Shown here piece after piece: positions 1 through 8,603 of a stretch of DNA of 64,000 nt. The notes below the pieces were generated by a model. It was not told the origin of the DNA. It saw only the letters and a list, made by a program, of their open reading frames with translations, and made no database searches. Source of the stretch: Croceitalea sp947503285 (lineage in GTDB: Bacteria; Bacteroidota; Bacteroidia; Flavobacteriales; Flavobacteriaceae). Numbering within the stretch: the stretch's first letter is position 1; every line of letters starts with the position of its first letter. The DNA lies in NCBI RefSeq assembly GCF_036985505.1, contig NZ_BTGQ01000008.1:101134-165133 (forward strand). Reading direction: 5' to 3'. The translations under genes and the position numbers were made by a program.

Positions 1-518
1 AATTTCATTTTTTCGCCTGTATTAGAGGTTATGTTGGCATGAAATTTTTTGATATGGGTCGGATTCTTCTTTACTTTAATCTTGATTCCAAGCTCATTTC
101 CAAGTTCTGCATTTCTAAAACCCCCTCGCATCATTTTGGATTTGGTTTTGTTTCCTAAAACTTTTTCTTTCAGTTTTTTATTGGTGACGGTAACTTCATT
201 TAGTGCTGTCGCTTTTTCTGAGAGTTCAACAACTTGATTTTCTTTCAACTTGGTTATGAAGTCTTTTGCAATAAAAATTTTGGATTCGTACCCAATAGAT
301 GAGATTTTTATGGTGTCTTTGATAAGTTCTGATGGTATTTCAAGGGTAAACCCTCCATTCTCGTTTGATACCGTTCCCTTCTTTTTGTTCATTATTCCAA
401 TGTTCACGTAGGGAATGGATTCTTTGGTTTTTGCGTCTTTAATTATGCCACTTACCGTAATTTGCCCGAAAAGCGAAAAGTTGAATAGGCAGCAGAGTAT
501 TGAAATGGAAATTCTCAT
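1..518 (-). CDS. Carboxypeptidase-regulatory-like domain protein (5' part only)
   Basis: The reading frame is open from an ATG at 518 down to the left edge, so only the first 172 codons are visible and the C-terminus is missing. The product starts with a short hydrophobic signal (MRISISILCC...), ending near FG-Q, so it is probably exported. It then matches the start of a CarboxypepD_reg-like beta-sandwich: 'ITVSGIIKDAKTKESIPYVNI' and 'GTVSNENGGFTL' are the typical 'G.V.D..T...I..VNI...GT.sn..G.F.l' pattern. This domain opens TonB-dependent receptors and many other Bacteroidota surface proteins. The stretch after residue 90 (KLKEKVLGNKTK) is typical of flavobacterial non-receptor proteins of this class. 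Function beyond export and surface location cannot be assigned. Confidence 0.8.
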   Translation of the reverse strand, partial: MRISISILCCLFNFSLFGQITVSGIIKDAKTKESIPYVNIGIMNKKKGTVSNENGGFTLEIPSELIKDTIKISSIGYESKIFIAKDFITKLKENQVVELSEKATALNEVTVTNKKLKEKVLGNKTKSKMMRGGFRNAELGNELGIKIKVKKNPTHIKKFHANITSNTGEKMK

Positions 519-777
519 AGTCCGTTTATCATTTTTTACTGATTATCCGCGAAACGCAGTTTGGCAATTTTAAGAAAATATAGCCTAATTCCCTCATCGT
601 TTTTTCAAAAATTCGGGTAGTTGTGCCGTAGTCGCGCATTTGGTGAATATAGTCCTCATCTAATGGACTTTGCCATCCAATCTTTGTACTTCACTATTGT
701 GATGCTTTCGATTAACTTTTATCGTAATTGTCTGCGATATTATTGTGGATAATAATACACCGCGTTGTATACATTTT

Positions 778-1248
778 CTATATTTTCAGTTTTTTCCAAA
801 ATACGATTTTGTCATCCCCTTCTTCATAAAATTCTGGGATTACGGCTTGTTTGATGTAGCCACATTTGATGTAGAATTTCCTGGTCAATTCAAATTCTGA
901 TTTCCCTGATGTTTCTACGATTAAGATTCGATTACCATTTTTTCTTAACCTATGTTCTATGTATTCCATCATTTTCTTTCCAACCCCTTTTCCTTGTTGG
1001 CTTTTATGTACTGCAATGGCATAGAGGTTGTAAGTTCCTTCGGTTAGTCTTTCTTGCCCGCAATAGCCTATTGAGACTGGTTTTCCCTTTTCAATCGCTG
1101 TAAACCAAATATCGGTTGATTCTTTATTGCCCAGGTAATCGCCAATCATGTCATCGAGCAAATATGGAGGAAACAATTCACTGGAATCAAGTACTTTTTT
1201 TAGTTCTGGTATGTCCGTTTCTTCTACCTTTCTAATTTGTCCAACCAT
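778..1248 (-). CDS. GNAT family N-acetyltransferase
   Basis: A 156-residue single-domain GNAT acetyltransferase, the usual length. The acetyl-CoA-binding motif A is visible as 'LYAIAVHKSQQGKGVGKKMM' (about residues 75-94), with the Q-x-x-G-x-G/A loop at 85-90. 'FYIKCGY' further on is the conserved motif B region. Such enzymes transfer an acetyl group from acetyl-CoA to an amine; the substrate cannot be read from the sequence. The gene lies 22 bp downstream of the AraC-type regulator on the same strand and is probably co-transcribed with it. Confidence 0.85.
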   Translation of the reverse strand: MVGQIRKVEETDIPELKKVLDSSELFPPYLLDDMIGDYLGNKESTDIWFTAIEKGKPVSIGYCGQERLTEGTYNLYAIAVHKSQQGKGVGKKMMEYIEHRLRKNGNRILIVETSGKSEFELTRKFYIKCGYIKQAVIPEFYEEGDDKIVFWKKLKI

Positions 1249-1270
1249 TTTCCGTGTTTTGATGGCAAAT

Positions 1271-2002
1271 TTAAAATTCCCTATTGTTCTGCGATTGTAA
1301 GATTCTGCTATTGTAGGCTTTTGAAGGGCTGATACCTAAAATGTTTTTAAAGGAATTGCTAAAATGTGCTTGGTCAAAGAATCCGCTTTGTAAGGAGACA
1401 TCCGTCAGACTGGTACCTTTGTTCAAATATAGATGTATCGCTTGTCGCAGCTTGTTCCAAACAAGGTATTTTTTTATTGATATTCCGATATGTTCTTTGA
1501 AAAGATGCGAAAGTCTGCTGTCTGATAACAATGCCTGAGAGGTCAATTTTGAAAGAAGGTCTTTGTATTCCAGTTCATTTTCCTCAATGAATTTAATACT
1601 GGTGTTGATTCTCTTGTCGGCTGGTGTTTTTAGGTCTTTGGAAACCGCCAAATGGTAGGCCTCTGAAAATAACTCTTCTCTTTTTTCATGAACATTTCTA
1701 ATGAAAACCCCATTTTTTAGCAATATTCCTTTGCGGTCGAAAAAATCGGATAATTGGGAATTGTAGCTTTCTACCAATAGTATACTGACCGAACAACTTT
1801 TTGCAACCACCTTGTGTTCGGTATTCTGGTCGATAATGGCAAATTCTAAATTTTCGTATGTTCTCCCCTTGGCTCGTAGCGTAAAAGTTCCACTCGTGGC
1901 ACTAATGAATTCAACAACGGGATGCGCATGTTTTTCTGTAGTCAGGTCATCGAATTCAAAATTGTAAATCCCTTTTTTTATGTCAAAGTCATAAATTTTC
2001 AT
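1271..2002 (-). CDS. AraC family transcriptional regulator
   Basis: 243 residues. The N-terminal half (about 1-110) looks like a cupin-type sensing domain ('HAHPVVEFISATSGTFTLRAKGRTY'). The C-terminal ~100 residues carry the two helix-turn-helix motifs of AraC proteins: 'SDSRLSHLFKEHIGISIKKYL', then 'LTDVSLQSGFFDQAHFSNSFK' and the closing 'GISPSKAY'. It is expected to bind DNA as an effector-dependent regulator. The effector is unknown. The GNAT gene directly downstream is the closest candidate target or partner. The ATG at 2002 gives the normal family start, and no longer extension has signal-peptide character. Confidence 0.88.
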   Translation of the reverse strand: MKIYDFDIKKGIYNFEFDDLTTEKHAHPVVEFISATSGTFTLRAKGRTYENLEFAIIDQNTEHKVVAKSCSVSILLVESYNSQLSDFFDRKGILLKNGVFIRNVHEKREELFSEAYHLAVSKDLKTPADKRINTSIKFIEENELEYKDLLSKLTSQALLSDSRLSHLFKEHIGISIKKYLVWNKLRQAIHLYLNKGTSLTDVSLQSGFFDQAHFSNSFKNILGISPSKAYNSRILQSQNNREF

Positions 2003-2194
2003 TGAAAGGTTTTGGTCGTCTGTAACCGCGTAGAACAGTTAGGTTATTATTTTTTTGGTATGAATTCTAAATTTTCATATGTATCCCTTACGCACCATAT
2101 ATACGGATTATCGTTCAGAAAATCCGTAGTGAAGGATAATCGGTATGGTCGTTCATATTCATCGGTACAATACTATTATTTTAAACTATAAGGC

Positions 2195-2836
2195 TTATTG
2201 TGCTTGCAAAGTACTTTTAGTGCCTCCAATCATAAATCCGATCGATACCCCATAATAACTGTTAGCTGCAGTACCAATGATGAGGTCGTTTGCTATTTTA
2301 ATATCAGCTTTTGGAATAAAGTTATATTCCAATCCGAATTTTGTCTTTCCCCAGTGAACCCCTCCCCTTAAAAGAAATCCCAATTGATTATCTATACGTG
2401 CTTCAGTTATACCGCCTGAAGGGTTGGCTATGTCAACTGAAGAAAACACATAATACCCCAACCCCATACCTAAATACGGACGCGTGTAATTTTTGTTAAA
2501 GTAATGATTGAAAGTGGGCATAAAAGAAAGTATCGCATTATCATTTACATCATCGAAAAAGAATTGGGAACTATCATTGGTTTCAAATCGTTGCGGGTTC
2601 AAGGCCAATCCAAACCTTAATCCGATAACCTTATTGCTTGAAATTTCGATAAAGGGCTCAATATTCAACATCAAACCTAAATTTTCAGATTCGGTATTCA
2701 AAAGAACCCCGGGTTCTATCTTCAGTTGTACTTGTGCATTTATGTTGAACAAACCTAACGATACGATTAGCGATAATACTATCGTCTTAAGGGAATTTCT
2801 TATGGTATTGAAAAATTGATTTCGAAGAATTTTCAT
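2195..2836 (-). CDS. Outer-membrane beta-barrel (porin-like) protein
   Basis: 213 residues with a clear signal peptide (residues about 1-34, ending NINA-Q). The mature part alternates polar and hydrophobic residues in short strands and has typical barrel phrases: 'YTRPYLGMGLGYYVF', 'GFLLRGGVHWGKTKFGLEYNF', 'NSYYGVSIGFMIGG'. It resembles the small 8-strand OmpW/OmpA-like 'porin family' proteins common in Flavobacteriaceae. No peptidoglycan-binding domain is attached. It stands alone, with about 190 bp below and 260 bp above it. A specific ligand or role cannot be inferred. Confidence 0.7.
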   Translation of the reverse strand: MKILRNQFFNTIRNSLKTIVLSLIVSLGLFNINAQVQLKIEPGVLLNTESENLGLMLNIEPFIEISSNKVIGLRFGLALNPQRFETNDSSQFFFDDVNDNAILSFMPTFNHYFNKNYTRPYLGMGLGYYVFSSVDIANPSGGITEARIDNQLGFLLRGGVHWGKTKFGLEYNFIPKADIKIANDLIIGTAANSYYGVSIGFMIGGTKSTLQAQ

Positions 2837-3049
2837 AAGTGTCTATGGGCTGCTCGTATGGATTACAACGCATTTTTTTTCCCATAATTGTGATTTATAC
2901 CCTGTTATGGATGACATCTACAAAGTGCGATGCTGATTGAAGTACTTGTAGTTGACTTTACGATATTGGGGTTGAAATTTATCGTCTAACCAAGTCTATC
3001 GACCGATGGATGCCCGTTAAATAAGAAACAGCAGTGAGCAAATTGCATA

Positions 3050-3075
3050 CCTGCCTGCCGGACGGGTAGGTCTGT
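3050..3075. repeat. GC-rich imperfect hairpin, REP-like
   Basis: ACCTGCC and GGTAGGT (one mismatch) flank TGCCGGACG, a GC-rich palindromic core in otherwise AT-rich spacer. It lies about 25 bp past the stop of the amidohydrolase pair. It has no T-run on either side, so it is not a classical terminator. Similar CCTGCC..GGCAGG palindromes are scattered in flavobacterial genomes, from memory only. Only one copy is visible here. Confidence 0.35.
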
Positions 3076-3098
3076 TTCAAACCGTATAAAACTTATAA

Positions 3099-4388
3099 CT
3101 ATTTACCTTGATACTTGCCCATATAGCGTTTCCATAGTTCGGTTTGATGCGTCTCCAAAGAAAGGTCACGCCCATCAATAAAAGCTTTACTTAATTGATT
3201 GGTGCGCATATCCAAGGCATCACCTGCCGAGATGAACAACGTGGCACTTTTACCGACTTCCAAAGTTCCGTAATCTGCATCGATACCCAATATTTTGGCA
3301 TTATTGCCAGAAATAAGCTGTAAGGCTTTTTCTTTATCCAAACCTTGTGCAACCGTTTGACCTGCATAGAAGGGCAAGTTTCGTGTTTGAAAGTTTGAGG
3401 CATCGGCATTTTGGATACCTACCAAAAGACCGGCATCCATTAATAGTTTGGGCAACTTATAGGTGAAGTCATAATCATCATCCTCAAAAAAGGGCAGGCT
3501 ATGGGTAAAGCGTACCAATACGGGAATATCTCGTTCTTTTAAAAAGGCGGTAATCTTGTGGGCATGATATCCCCCGACCAATACGATATGTTTTACGCCA
3601 GCAGTTTTGGCCGAGCTGATGGCATCCATAATCTCTTTTTGTCCGTGGGCATAAACGAACAACTTTTGGGTGCCATCGAAGAGCCCTTGCATAGCGGCAA
3701 AAGGTTGGTTTTGGACTTTTGGGGTAGCTTTTCCGTACGCCAGGGCATTGTTCATGAAGGTCTTCACCTTGGCTACCTGTTGCCCATAGTCTTTATTGGG
3801 CTGATATCCCCTCGGTTCCCCTAACCACCAACGGCCCCTTCGAAACGTACTAGGCCAATTCAGATGAATGCCATCGTCTACTTTGACGGCCGCATCTTCC
3901 CAATTCCAGGCATCAAATTGTACAATCGACGAGGTGCCCGATATACGCCCCCCTTGTGGGGTAATCTGACTTAATAAGACCCCATTGGGCCTCATGCTTT
4001 CGACAACTTGTGATTCGGCGTTATAGGCTATCAAACTGCGTACATGGGGTATCAAATCACCAATCTCATCTTGGTCATTACTGGCCCTCACCGCATTGAC
4101 CTCGACTAGACCAAGTGATTTGCCCGGGGCGATAAAGCCTGGGTATACGTGTTTGCCTTTCGCGTCAATGACCTTGCCCGTTCGTGCTATTCTGGTGTCG
4201 GCGTCACCTACATAGGTAAGCTTACCCTCGGCAAACATAATCAGCGAGTTTTCAATGACTTCGCCATTGCCCAAATGGGCAACGGCACCTTCAATGGTAA
4301 TGGGCGTCGATTGTTTGCCCGCTGGGGTTTGCTGTGCATTCATCTGCATCCCCATGAAAAAAAATAAGGTAATTATCGCGTATTTCAT
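3099..4388 (-). CDS. Exported amidohydrolase-superfamily protein, metal motif degenerate
   Basis: The frame opens at 4418, but I place the start at the ATG at 4388, because this begins directly with a signal peptide (MKYAIITLFFFMGMQMNA-Q). The product is then about 429 residues. It has the urease-like amidohydrolase scaffold: N-terminal beta-sandwich ('GAVAHLGNGEVIENSLIMFAEGKLTYVG', 'VIDAKGKHVYPGF') and the C-terminal 'NNAKILGIDADYGTLEVGKSATLFISAGD' typical of imidazolonepropionase/dipeptidase-like members. At the position where active members have H-x-H after 'PGF(I/V)D' it reads 'GFIAPGKSLGL', so the first metal ligands are missing. It is probably a non-catalytic or divergent paralogue. It follows the 981-residue amidohydrolase closely and is surely co-transcribed. 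Periplasmic location is inferred. Confidence 0.82.
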   Translation of the reverse strand: MKYAIITLFFFMGMQMNAQQTPAGKQSTPITIEGAVAHLGNGEVIENSLIMFAEGKLTYVGDADTRIARTGKVIDAKGKHVYPGFIAPGKSLGLVEVNAVRASNDQDEIGDLIPHVRSLIAYNAESQVVESMRPNGVLLSQITPQGGRISGTSSIVQFDAWNWEDAAVKVDDGIHLNWPSTFRRGRWWLGEPRGYQPNKDYGQQVAKVKTFMNNALAYGKATPKVQNQPFAAMQGLFDGTQKLFVYAHGQKEIMDAISSAKTAGVKHIVLVGGYHAHKITAFLKERDIPVLVRFTHSLPFFEDDDYDFTYKLPKLLMDAGLLVGIQNADASNFQTRNLPFYAGQTVAQGLDKEKALQLISGNNAKILGIDADYGTLEVGKSATLFISAGDALDMRTNQLSKAFIDGRDLSLETHQTELWKRYMGKYQGK

Positions 4389-4422
4389 TTTGATATTTTT
4401 ATTTCTAACATCCAACATCTAA

Positions 4423-7368
4423 CTAGAGCGTTTCGCATTCAAAACGGGCCTTCTTATTCTGTCTAGGACCTTGGGTCTTGGCACCACCTGCTTTTTCGTT
4501 GAGCATCATCGTAATCAATTCGTTACGTTCTTTTTGAATGGCTTCACGTTGTGCTTTATCCGTTTCAAGGTCAAAATAAACAGCTCCTTCAATCAATGTT
4601 TTTTCCGCCTTGGCGTAGACTGACATGGGGTAATCGGACCATAAGACCAGGTCAGCATCCTTACCCACTGCTATACTACCTACCTTATCATCGATATGCA
4701 ATAACTTGGCAGGGTTGAGTGTTACCATTTTCCAAGCCTCGATTTCAGATGCGCCTCCATACTTTATCGTTTTACCGGCCTCTTGATTCAATCTTCGCGA
4801 CATTTCGGCATCATCACTATTGATCGCGACGGTAACCCCTTGACTTGCCATAATGGCGGCATTATGCGGAATCGCGTCTTTGACCTCATATTTATAGGCC
4901 CACCAATCGCTAAAAGTGGAACCCCCGACACCGTGTTCCGCCATTTTATCGGCTACCTTGTAGCCCTCAAGAATATGGGTAAAGGTATTTACCTTGAAAT
5001 CAAATTGTTCCGCTACCTTCATGAGCATGTTGATTTCGCTCTGCACATACGAATGGCAACTGATGTAACGTTCCCCATTTAAGATTTCGGCCAAGGTCTC
5101 CATTTCTTCGTCATAGCGGTAAGGCTGGCCTGATTTTTTCTTTTCATCATATTCCTTGGCCCGTTGAAAATAATCGATAAATACCTGCTCTACACCCATT
5201 CTTGTTTGTGGGAATCTTGAAAAACTCTGCCAGTTCGATTGTTTTACGTTTTCACCTAACGCGAATTTGATGAACTTGGGCATATTGGGGAACAATAGCC
5301 CATCAGCATCTTCACCCCATTTCAAGCGTAGGATCGCCGACTGCCCGCCGATGGGGTTTGCCGAGCCGTGCAACAATTGAATGGTGGTCACGCCACCTGC
5401 CAGATTTCTGTATAGGTCAATATCTTTCGGGTCGACCACATCTTGCATCTTAACTTCAGCAGTTGAATTATGCCCTGCCTCATTGATGGCCAATGCCCCT
5501 ATGTGCGAATGCTCATCAATGACCCCAGCGGTAAGGTGTTTACCTGTAGCATCTATGGTTTTCGCCCCACTGGCCCTTAAATCAGGACCAACTTTGGCGA
5601 TTTTACCATTTTTGACCCATACGTCTATATTTTCAAGTATGGCATCGCCCGTCCAAACCGTGGCATTTTTGAACAGTATGTTTTCCGGTTTTGGTTTTAC
5701 GGTGTTACCATATCCAATATTCGGATAGGTCAGTGCTACCAACTTCGGTGTTTCTTGTGCTTCTGCCTTTTTATTTTCCGAAGCTTCGAAAGAACTGGTT
5801 TGTTTGGCCGTGAAAGAACTTTCTTTGCCTGATGGTAAAACGACCTTTCCTTTAAGGTTGTTTGAAGCATTTGATACCAGGCTGGTCATTCTGTAGTTAT
5901 CACCGGTTTCTGTGGCAAATGAAAAATTGACCCAGTCCCCTGAATATTCAATTTTAGTGCTTAATGCCAAGGTATCTTTTTTAATTTCCAATTTGGGTTT
6001 GCCCAAGGTCCCCGATACTACCATAGTGTAGGTCTTACCGCCTACATTCAAATCATAGTCTCCACGAATGTCTTTTTGATCTTTGGCATTTATGATATTC
6101 TTGGTGCCTTGTACCCAGTTTTCAAATAGGGTAGTGGACTTCTCGAAAACATCCCCTGAAGCTATTAAAAAATTTGCCTGTCTACCAGGTTGTAGGGTCC
6201 CGATATGGTCCGATTTACCTAAAATGCGGGCAGGAACGGTCGTTAAAGCTTCTAAGGCCTTTGTTTTTGATAAGCCGTGGGCGATAGCTTTCAGCAACAT
6301 ATCCTTAAAATCGTTAGGGGATTTCAATTGATGTAAGGTCAGTGAAAACGGTACCCCATTATCTTCTAAGACCTTTGGATTTGAAGGGGCCAAATTCCAA
6401 TGGCGCATATCTGAAAGGTTCACATACTCGGCGGCATATGGGTCAGAAACATCGTAAGCCTTTGGAAAGTTGATCGGCACGATCAACGTCGCATTGGTAT
6501 TTTTAATGGCTTCGATATGCTGATATTCATCACCGCCGCCCAAAATAGCATATTGAATTCCGAATTGGTCGCCGATTTTATCGGCACGTAATACATTGCC
6601 GTTACCCCCAGCGGCAAAAATTTGGGGAAGGTCCTTATTTTCCAAAAGCGCCTCTAAAGAACGGTCTTTGGTAGTTACATTTCCTTTGGCATACCAATCG
6701 AGATCGTGATGTAATTGACGTAGTAAAGCCGTTGCACCCATTAAGGAGGTGGGGTATGATTGCCTTTTGGCAATACTCTTGGTAAATGAAAAGTATTGGC
6801 CGGATTGGTCCTCTACAATACGGTCGGCATCATTTCCACTGCCGTTCAAGGCTATCAGTACTCCCGTGCCCCGGGCGATACCATCTTGAAAGTGGCTATT
6901 GACGACCCCAAACCCCACCTTTCTTAATTCTTCGGCTTTTTTATCATCGTAGGTGAACTTGGCTATGGCCTCATTCTCGGGCATGATATGATCATTCCAG
7001 TAAAAACCTTCACGGGTGGCTTCATATTGGGGAGAACGTCCGCTACCTGGGGCCCTTTTGGCCTTTTCCACGCCAAAACCCGAAAACACATCGATAAAGG
7101 AGGGGTAAATTGATTTTCCTTCCAAATCCTCAATAATCGTGTTTTTTGGAATGGCCACCGATGTACCCACTTGAATCACCTTCCCATTTTGTACAAGTAG
7201 GGTGCCTTTTTCAATAATTTGCGTAGGTGTCATATGGATTTTGGCATTGGTGAATGCCATATAGTTGTTGTTCTTTGATTTGACACCATCATTTTCAGGA
7301 AAATAATCTTGTGAAAACAAAGTAGCACCACACCATAAAAGTGTGAGCGTAAAGAGTTTCATTTTCAT
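4423..7368 (-). CDS. Two-domain exported amidohydrolase
   Basis: 981 residues with a signal peptide (about 1-19, FSQ). It contains two amidohydrolase units in tandem. The first (about 35-430) has the fold landmarks ('FTNAKIHMTPTQIIEKGTLLV', 'ILGKSDHIGTLQPGRQANFLIASGD') but reads 'FIDVFSGFG' (91-99) where H-x-H is expected. The second (about 560-960) is complete: 'GVIDEHSHIG' with His at about 620 and 622, 'ISCHSY' and 'FTHILEGYK' as further ligand regions, and 'INSDDAEMSRR' with the catalytic Asp. A roughly 100-residue beta-rich linker separates them. The active half resembles imidazolonepropionase-like hydrolases of cyclic amides or dipeptides; the substrate is unknown. Only 34 bp separates it from the paralogue at 3099-4388. 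Confidence 0.87.
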   Translation of the reverse strand: MKMKLFTLTLLWCGATLFSQDYFPENDGVKSKNNNYMAFTNAKIHMTPTQIIEKGTLLVQNGKVIQVGTSVAIPKNTIIEDLEGKSIYPSFIDVFSGFGVEKAKRAPGSGRSPQYEATREGFYWNDHIMPENEAIAKFTYDDKKAEELRKVGFGVVNSHFQDGIARGTGVLIALNGSGNDADRIVEDQSGQYFSFTKSIAKRQSYPTSLMGATALLRQLHHDLDWYAKGNVTTKDRSLEALLENKDLPQIFAAGGNGNVLRADKIGDQFGIQYAILGGGDEYQHIEAIKNTNATLIVPINFPKAYDVSDPYAAEYVNLSDMRHWNLAPSNPKVLEDNGVPFSLTLHQLKSPNDFKDMLLKAIAHGLSKTKALEALTTVPARILGKSDHIGTLQPGRQANFLIASGDVFEKSTTLFENWVQGTKNIINAKDQKDIRGDYDLNVGGKTYTMVVSGTLGKPKLEIKKDTLALSTKIEYSGDWVNFSFATETGDNYRMTSLVSNASNNLKGKVVLPSGKESSFTAKQTSSFEASENKKAEAQETPKLVALTYPNIGYGNTVKPKPENILFKNATVWTGDAILENIDVWVKNGKIAKVGPDLRASGAKTIDATGKHLTAGVIDEHSHIGALAINEAGHNSTAEVKMQDVVDPKDIDLYRNLAGGVTTIQLLHGSANPIGGQSAILRLKWGEDADGLLFPNMPKFIKFALGENVKQSNWQSFSRFPQTRMGVEQVFIDYFQRAKEYDEKKKSGQPYRYDEEMETLAEILNGERYISCHSYVQSEINMLMKVAEQFDFKVNTFTHILEGYKVADKMAEHGVGGSTFSDWWAYKYEVKDAIPHNAAIMASQGVTVAINSDDAEMSRRLNQEAGKTIKYGGASEIEAWKMVTLNPAKLLHIDDKVGSIAVGKDADLVLWSDYPMSVYAKAEKTLIEGAVYFDLETDKAQREAIQKERNELITMMLNEKAGGAKTQGPRQNKKARFECETL

Positions 7369-7443
7369 TCAGGTATGTTTTGAAGTTAGTCCGTTTTAAA
7401 GGTAGGGCAACAGTGTTACTTCTGCAAATCAGGAATTGTTCGA

Positions 7444-8517
7444 TTATCGTTCATACCAATAATCCCCATAAAAATTAACCAACAGGCCCACAACTGCATT
7501 GTAACTTGAAATACCTTTTTCTTGGTTGTTCGCCTTTAAAAAAGTATCGAAAATGGATTTAAAAATGGGCTCGGTCGGGTTTTCGTATTGTGCCCAAAAT
7601 GCATTTAATTCTTGGTAATTTTTCTTTACGCCTACATTGAGTTTATTAAATAGTGCCTCAAACGCTACCTCATCCCTTGCTTTTAAATCGGTTAGGCAAT
7701 ACGCCAAAACATGCGAAATAGAAGCATATTTAAAATAGGGGTCTTTGCTACTAAAAGTGACCAATAGCCCTATAAAATTGGTTGCACTTTCTGAAGAATA
7801 CCCCAATTGATGTCCTATCTCATGGGCGCTTATAGAGGGTAAACGTAAATTAGGCACCAGGGCATTGACCTGGGCCTCATTGGTAAATGGATTTAAATAT
7901 CCCCCATACCCCATATATGTCAAGGGCAGTGAATACAGTGAAGCTTTTAGACTTGGATTTCTATATTCAAAATGTGGAAATACTCTTTCTGCCCGATCAT
8001 AACTTTTTAAGGTTTCAGCATAAATTTCTTTAGTTGAGTAGGGAATCTTGACGGCCTTGGTGCTATCGTTTTCCAGTTTGACCTGTAAACGGTTTGTATA
8101 GGTTATGATGTCGAAGGTAAATCTTATCAAATCCTCATTGGTATATTCGATATCAAAATCCATTTTCTCATTGATGGGCAGGCGGTAGTAGTTCATACCC
8201 CAAAAAAGATAAAATATAAAATAGGCGATGGACAGGGTTAGGCCAAGGTGCCGTAAAAATGCCAACGGTTTTTTTACGATGGAAGTACCATACAGATAGA
8301 GATAGCGAATAGCCGTAAAAACCAAAAGGGTATAAAAGATATCACCTACAGAGAAAGGAACCCAACCAAATAAAAATCTCAGGAATTTTGAAATTATGGG
8401 ATAAATTCCCTCAGCATAATATTTTTCGACCAATTCAGGATAACTGCCGAACCATTGTACAAAAATGATTTGTGGAATGATGGATAGGGCCAAATAGTTC
8501 TTTGTTCTTGTAGTCAC
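7444..8517 (-). CDS. DUF3810 membrane protein with zinc-metallopeptidase motif
   Basis: 357 residues. Two or three hydrophobic segments lie in the first ~110 residues (around 10-20, 55-75 and 92-107). After them comes a soluble domain with 'SISAHEIGHQLGYSSE', an HExxH zinc-peptidase motif at about 232-236. The following 'ESATNF' could hold the third ligand. This layout matches the DUF3810 family, widespread in Bacteroidota and without an established substrate. The motif suggests a membrane-anchored metalloprotease. A strong terminator separates it from the peptidyl-prolyl isomerase gene upstream, so it is probably transcribed on its own. Confidence 0.82.
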   Translation of the reverse strand: MTTRTKNYLALSIIPQIIFVQWFGSYPELVEKYYAEGIYPIISKFLRFLFGWVPFSVGDIFYTLLVFTAIRYLYLYGTSIVKKPLAFLRHLGLTLSIAYFIFYLFWGMNYYRLPINEKMDFDIEYTNEDLIRFTFDIITYTNRLQVKLENDSTKAVKIPYSTKEIYAETLKSYDRAERVFPHFEYRNPSLKASLYSLPLTYMGYGGYLNPFTNEAQVNALVPNLRLPSISAHEIGHQLGYSSESATNFIGLLVTFSSKDPYFKYASISHVLAYCLTDLKARDEVAFEALFNKLNVGVKKNYQELNAFWAQYENPTEPIFKSIFDTFLKANNQEKGISSYNAVVGLLVNFYGDYWYER

Positions 8518-8552
8518 ACTTTAAAAATAAAGAATTCAAGATCGGAAAAAAC

Positions 8553-8583
8553 AAAAAACCCCGACATGCTAGTCAGGGTTTTA
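8553..8583 (-). terminator. Rho-independent terminator of the gldI/PPIase operon
   Basis: Read on the minus strand: stem AACCCTGAC, loop TAGCAT, then GTCGGGGTT (nine pairs, one G-T) followed by a T-run. It lies about 20 bp past the stop of the cyclophilin-FKBP gene. Confidence 0.85.
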
Positions 8584-8603
8584 ATGTTGAAGTTGTTCAT
8601 CGT

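Noticed and set aside
519..777. Possible small gene between the left-edge protein and the acetyltransferase gene
   Set aside because: I see no open frame with coding character; the 259-bp spacer is AT-rich without clear promoter or hairpin.
2103..2127. 7-bp inverted repeat ACGGATT/AATCCGT between the AraC and beta-barrel genes
   Set aside because: No T-run on either strand and no position relative to a promoter that would make it an operator; could be chance.
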